Part shown: in pieces, positions 59,185-64,000 of the stretch
Numbering within the stretch: the first letter of the stretch is position 1
How the letters are laid out: each line of letters starts with the position of its first letter
Assembly (NCBI GenBank): GCA_018292915.2
Contig: JACVVK020000147.1
Span: 1-64,000 of the forward strand
Direction of reading: 5' to 3'
Origin: Batillaria attramentaria
Lineage: Eukaryota; Mollusca; Gastropoda; Batillariidae
DNA: 64,000 bases
Made by a program: the position numbers and the translations under genes
Notes under the pieces: model-generated
What the model saw: only the letters and a program-made list of their open reading frames with translations
The model's database searches: none
What the model was told of the DNA's origin: nothing

Positions 59185-59602
59185 CAGTCTCACAAAATGT
59201 TAAGGACCAGTCAACATAATGGGTGACAGTTTCAATAAATCAGAAAAAAATAAACGAAGAAAAGATTTTCCCCGTAAAATTCGGTAGCAAGGTAAGGGGT
59301 AATTAGTGAACATGGCGACCACTGTGTGGATGGCACGTGCGCGTCACCACAGCATGCTTGGCGCATTTGAAATCTGCAATTTCGGCAAAAACTAGACCGA
59401 GTTTCAGTGCTTCAGTGAGGGGCTTTCTGCACGGCGAAAAATGAGATGCAGGTCAAAGAATGCATCCCTGGTTATGAACTGTGCTCATTTGTTTGCCTGC
59501 ATAAGCCGCCGTTTCAGCGATTGTTCAGCACTACACTTGCATGCCACCACGACAAAAGTTGAACGATATTTGCAAGTGGTCCTTAACTTTTTGTGAAGGC
59601 TG
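59185..59602. mobile_element. Tc1/mariner-like MITE with TA target duplication
   Basis: Begins CAGTCTCACAAAATGTTAAG and ends CTTAACTTTTTGTGAAGGCTG, near-perfect inverted ends of about 25 bp that include GTTAAGGACCA, flanked on both sides by TA (59183-59184 and 59603-59604). About 418 bp with no transposase ORF. Confidence 0.8.
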
Positions 59603-60109
59603 TATGTCGAAGTATTGCAGATATAAATGAGATGAGTAGCCGGGCTGAGGTGTTACATGCACGCAGTGGCCGGCTGAATGCCTGAAAACATAAGGCCCTC
59701 TGTACCAAGACACAGTAATTCTGACGAGGGGAAGGGAGGGGAGGGGAGTGGGGTGTCCTCTAGTTTTCTTTCCTTCTTCTTGTGGTATTTCTTTCATCGG
59801 CAGGCACCATCATTCTGACAGAAGGGTCTCGCTGGTTGTGGAGTTTCAGCACCTCCCCCCAAGCGGTTTGTTGATCGGGTGACGTTAAAACTCAGCGTTC
59901 AGATTAACATCGTCACACCTGATTCCTTACTCAGACAGCAGTCCTGCAACACACCATCATGATTGTAAATCAAGTACAGAATCGTGCATTGCAGGCGTAA
60001 CGACAACCAATTGTGCGTCGGTCAAGTGCGTGTTTATGTGACGCCCTTGTTTTGAAGTGTGCTAGTTCGTGGTGATTTTTGTTGTCAATGAAAAAGCGGG
60101 ATATCGAGA

Positions 60110-60290
60110 TTTGTGTTTGGTAGTGAAAGGTGCATGCCGGGGGGGGGGGGGGGGGGGGGGTTAGGGAGGTAGGGGGGGGGGGGGAGGGTGCGAGAGGAGG
60201 CAAGATGCCAGTGAAGCTGAGACTTTCTGCGCACGAGAGGCAAAGGTGACGTGACTGGATTGGGTGAAGTGGCTTCAGTTCCTGGCCTAA
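60110..60290. repeat. Dispersed repeat, family F (partial)
   Basis: Shares GGTGCATGCC, GAGGAGGCAAGATGCCAGTG and GCACGAGAGGCAAAGGTGAC with 62850-62940, with long G runs (60139-60184) expanded inside. Confidence 0.6.
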
Positions 60291-60661
60291 AAAATGTAAC
60301 TCTGTCACAGTTACAGAGTTTTCAGCGTCCCTGAAACCCCATATAAAAGCCAGGCGTAGCCTGATTTAACAACTCAGTCTAGCGGTTTGACACTGAGCGA
60401 GAAAGATCGCAGTCTTGTCGAGCAGCACACGCAACGCCCGCTAGGCTTGTAGTGATGTGTCTCTCTCGCTGACCAAAAGCACAATGAAGTCACCATAAAC
60501 TCACAACCTGGTTTTGCAAGGGCTCCAAAGCGCTGAAAACTCTGCAGTTATGATAAAACTGACTGTATATTTGCACAGTTGAGGAGTTGTTAAGGCTTTT
60601 AAGGATTTTTTTTTGTTGAGATTGCAGACTTTTAATGTGTCAGTGAAACAGACCGCCTTAC

Positions 60662-61017
60662 CCGCTATACAGGCTGTCATGAAGCAGGCCACATGTCGGC
60701 GATCATGGCCCTGAAGAGACAGACCCGAGATGTCTGAACGTCTGCTAGGCGCCATCCCTCCAAGCGCGCCCAGCATAAGACCCATGGAGGCCAGGTTGGA
60801 GAATCCGCACAGAGCGTAGGTCGCCACCACTACTGAACGATCCTGTAGAGATTTGAACGAACAGTGTTTTATTTCCATGCCGAGATTAGAATACAAAAAG
60901 TGTCCAAAACACGCTTAGATTGCAACAGAAAAACAAAGTTATTCCCGAATATTTCCAAAATTTTTGGCTGAAGATTTGACTGCAGGTGGTAAATTTATAA
61001 AATATGAAACGCACGCA

Positions 61018-61049
<32 letters not shown>

Positions 61050-63360
61050 CACACAGTGCTACGTATCTCTGTCAGTTTTTGGAGAACAGCGACAATGAAT
61101 GATATCAAAAGAAACATCGCTCTGGTATGTACATAGCGAGGCAGGCAATGGAGTCTGCATTAAACTGTAACCTTGCCTTATGATGATGGACAAAAAATGA
61201 GATTCAGTATCCTGGTATTGGTAAACGATACACATTCAACATCTTCCAAGAGAAGCAGATGCTAGACGGACGTTTTGAGGTCCAACGTCTTTTGTTTCTA
61301 ACGAAGGTGATTTTTTAACGGGAGCACTGAAGAAAAGGTATGTACAAATGCTGACCCTGTCGGAATCCGAACCCTAAACCTCATAGTCGCGATCCCAGTG
61401 CTCCCAGCGGTAAGAAAGAACAGTGTGCGATGTCTGTATTACGTCACATTCAAAGCTGACGTCATCATGAACTAACCTTCATGAGACCTTTCTCCAAAGT
61501 CATCCCAATGTCGTGCAGTAGGATACCGCTGTCCGTGTAGTTCCACATACCGGTTGGGTGCGTGGGCAGTCCCATCGTGAAGTTGTTCAGGTATCTGGAA
61601 TATAGAGAAATGCATTGTTTGAAAAAAAAAAAAATAGAGAGAAGAATGCGATGTGAGATCACTTCAACGAGAAATACTTCGCTTCCGATCACCAAATTTA
61701 TCATGGTAGGCAAATTGTAACCCTTCTCCAGTCTCAGCTCAGCAGAGAGTTTGAAATAAGTAACAAAATGTACCGTGTTGTACAGCGGCGACATATCTCA
61801 TTATTATCCACGTGACATACAGATCAAGTACTGTATTCCTTCTCCCTTTTGTTCCCCTTTCCATAGTTTTCCCTTTCCGGAGTCGTCACGACAAAACATG
61901 ACAAAGATCTAGAAAATCGATCCTCGATGGCTCTATGCACGTACTGGTTCAAACGTCTCTCTGTTCTTGAATGTAGAACGGACAGGTGCGAGGGTAGGCG
62001 ACGATACTCGTTGAGGAAGGTCTTGGTTCCGATCAGCTCCCCCACCACCAGGCGATCCTCGGCGTCGACACCCATCAGGAAGGACAGCGGGGTAGAACAG
62101 GTCAGGAACACACCAGCTGGAAGAGAACAAGTCAAACGCGGTAAATTTCTCGTTTCAGCCAATGCGAGAGGTTGGCGTTTGAGTCCAACTGGCGTAGTGA
62201 CACACACTGACCGTGGGGTCAAGTTCCGTGTTTGTTTGAAGAACCCTGTTTTGCCACCTAATACTTACACTTTACTACCCTTCAGAAGGTATCGGAAGAT
62301 CCAAAAACAGGGATCTCTGAAGGGGTGTAGAATATACTGTCAGACCTTCAGAAGGGTATAGAAGATCATTGGCTCAAAGAATACAGAATAGTCGGTCTCT
62401 GCACACGGCTATCATTATGAGCCATGGGGAGCAGCCGTGATGATGACGATGACGATGATGATGATGATGATGATAATAGGGATGGAGGACCTGATATAGC
62501 GCTTGGCTCCACCTTACTGAGTGCTCACAGGCGCTTAGGGGAAAGGTTTTGAAGGGAAAGATAGTGAAAAAAAAAAAAAGAGAAAGAAAGCTGCAGATGA
62601 TTACTGCCGTGAGGGCACTGAAGAGATGAGTCTTCAGGCGCTTCCGGGGAATGCGGTAATGCTGACTGCCCTCCTTCACTGTCTCAGGGAGAGAGTTTCA
62701 CAATTTCGGCGCTGCATTTTTGAAGAGACCATGCACCATGCCTCTTCTTTACTGTGTGCTAGCGTGTTGTCACAAAAAGCGTGTTTTTGTTTGTTGTTTT
62801 GGGTTTTTTGTTTTTTGTTTTTTCGTGATTTTTGTATTTGGTAGGGGTAAGGTGCATGCCAGGGGGTTGCAAGAGGAGGCGAGCTGCCAGTGAAGCTGGA
62901 ACGTTTTGCGCACGAGAGGCAAAGGTGACGCGAGTGGATTTGGGGTGAAGCGAAGCTTTCTGGCTCCGTGAGGCGTGAGAGGAAAGAAGACATTCAATTT
63001 TTTTGAAAACTCCTGTCAGGTACGTGTCCTTGAATGGTCTGTGCATGGTATTTTTGTTTCCAGATTGAAGCATTTTTAGGGGGTGACTATGATGCCTAAG
63101 GCTAACAGGGAATATGTAGGCATTTTGATGCCTCGTCCATTTGTATTCTTTGACCACTTAAAGTGCTAATTACACGAACGCTCACTTGAAACGTGAGTTT
63201 AGGATCGTGCATGCCGACCCGTTCTCCGAACCAAATGAGTGTGGCGTTGATACCGTCCAGCAGGGCCACGAAGGCGATCAGGTTCACCGCGATGTTGGCC
63301 ACCAGTTTAATGGACTGACTCGCGCCATTCGACGCCGCCTCGATGATGTTGCGCTCCGAC
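60662..63360 (-). CDS. Second SLC28/CNT gene (copy 2), 5' part beyond window; possibly a pseudogene
   Basis: Four exons: 63186-63360, about 61955-62116, 61477-61594 and 60662-60842. They correspond one-to-one to the last four recognisable exons of copy 1, with the same sizes (175, -, 118 and 181 nt) and phases. The 63186-63360 exon is nearly identical at protein level to its partner ([17 protein letters not shown]). The second exon carries at least five one-base insertions relative to copy 1, so its frame is lost after [16 protein letters not shown] fragments. In the exon at 60662-60842 a compensating +1/-1 pair changes about ten residues before [10 protein letters not shown]. Either this copy is decaying or the assembly is locally poor. 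As in copy 1, the last exon ends in a phase-1 donor and the terminal exon is not recognised. Confidence 0.88.
62440..62975. repeat. Dispersed repeat, family F (full)
   Basis: GATATAGCGCTTGGCTCCAC ... GAGTTTCACAATTTCGGCGC ... GTGCATGCCAGGG ... GCACGAGAGGCAAAGGTGAC. The last part recurs at 60110-60290. Short frames occur but no known domain. Confidence 0.6.
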
Positions 63361-63494
63361 CTGAATTGTAAACACATCGGTTGTCAATATAAGCACCACG
63401 CAATAATCTGATTTGACTAAATGAAGCATGAGAATACGCTTGACTAGTCGCATTTAAAGGTGCAGATGGACTGTTTATGTACGCGAGCAAACTC

Positions 63495-63569
63495 CGTCTT
63501 CAGCCCTCACTGCCTCAGTTTAAATCTCATCTGAAGACCTTTCTCTTTCGTCAAGCTTTTGGTGATTAA
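63495..63569 (+). mobile_element. LINE ORF2 C-terminal fragment
   Basis: SLPQFKSHLKTFLFRQAFGD followed by TAA, the same C-terminal block as at 29271-29402. A GT array follows at 63610. Confidence 0.7.
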
Positions 63570-63611
63570 CTTTTGTCGATTCTGTTTGTGTGTAGCATGT
63601 GTCAAATGAAT

Positions 63612-63614
<3 letters not shown>

Positions 63615-63662
<48 letters not shown>

Positions 63663-63710
63663 TGTGTGCGTGTGCGTGTGTGTGTGTGTTTCTGTGTATG
63701 TTTCTGTGTG
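63615..63710 (+). repeat. (GT)n microsatellite with interruptions
   Basis: GT array broken by GG, GC and TC steps, directly after a LINE ORF2 C-terminal fragment. It is followed by a TTA run at 63778-63798. Confidence 0.93.
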
Positions 63711-63977
63711 TGTGCTTCAAGCGCAGCGAGTCCTTGTACATTTGGAGAGCAGCGCTCTGCAAAAGTTATGTATTATTTTTATTATTATTATTATTATATA
63801 TTCATGCGCGAGGAGATTGCGCCTTAGTTAAAGGAAAATTAAAAGACAAGAGACAGTCAAATAAAGTAAATAACCATAACCTCTAAACTCTGACAGTTTC
63901 GTTGACTGTCATCACCTTTTTTGGCCGTTTCAAATGATTATTTACAAAATATTTTTCAAGCGTTTGCAGCTTGTTGT

Positions 63978-64000
63978 GGGGGAGCCGGGGTGGTCGAATG
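63978..64000 (+). mobile_element. 5' end of a SINE family A copy cut by the window edge
   Basis: GGGGGAGCCGGGGTGGTCGA matches the family A head at 12649. Only about 20 nt are visible. Confidence 0.55.

Larger units (their letters stand above)
55286..60661. other. Spacer between the two tandem CNT genes
   Basis: About 5.4 kb without a recognisable gene. It contains a tRNA-headed SINE (55323-55650), a GT array (55913-55997), a hairpin MITE (56066-56225), a smaller inverted repeat (56698-56786), two copies of the 29.5-kb SINE family (57350-57640, 57952-58353), CA arrays, a mariner-like MITE (59185-59602) and G-rich repeat at 60110-60290. It should also hold the promoter of copy 1 and the last exon of copy 2. 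Confidence 0.6.

Overview
This is eukaryotic, intron-rich nuclear DNA from an invertebrate animal, most likely a mollusc and perhaps a marine gastropod. That placement is an inference from gene content, intron style and the mix of tRNA-derived SINEs, MITEs and very long CA/TG and homopolymer tracts. Coding exons are short, obey GT-AG rules, and are separated by kilobases of repeat-laden intron. There is no prokaryotic, plasmid or CRISPR content.

Layout: (1) 1-6518, minus strand: the 5' nine coding exons of a multi-C2H2 zinc-finger protein whose last exon runs off the left edge. (2) 7562-32211, plus strand: a 26-exon SorCS-type VPS10-domain receptor (signal peptide, furin site, VPS10 propeller, 10CC, PKD-like pair, membrane-proximal domain, one TM helix, acidic tail), with a probable long 3' UTR to about 37150. 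(3) 37405-40550, minus strand: ribosomal protein L26, complete, including a non-coding 5'TOP exon. (4) 40695-42149, plus strand: protein O-mannose kinase (POMK), head-to-head with RPL26 across about 145 bp. (5) 43842-55285, minus strand: a concentrative nucleoside transporter (SLC28/CNT), 11 recognisable coding exons. (6) 60662-63360, minus strand: the last four recognisable exons of a second, tandem SLC28 copy that continues off the right edge; one exon of this copy is badly frame-disrupted.

The neighbours are unrelated housekeeping or membrane-protein genes and do not form a pathway. Between and within them lie at least five tRNA-headed or SINE-like families, two TIR MITEs, a long hairpin MITE, a palindrome-headed dispersed repeat, two ORF-bearing repeats forming a fold-back composite, and LINE ORF2 C-terminal fragments.

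The observations most worth a second look are: the cluster of one-base frame breaks at homopolymers in otherwise conserved SorCS exons (assembly error or decay); the X-Y-X' fold-back composite in a CNT intron, whose core Y recurs in inverted orientation at the other end of the same gene; a filled/empty-site pair recording a SINE insertion; a TA-flanked mariner-like MITE; and about eleven composite T-run/G-run tracts with a fixed order. I found no convincing evidence of a wholly new multi-gene system.
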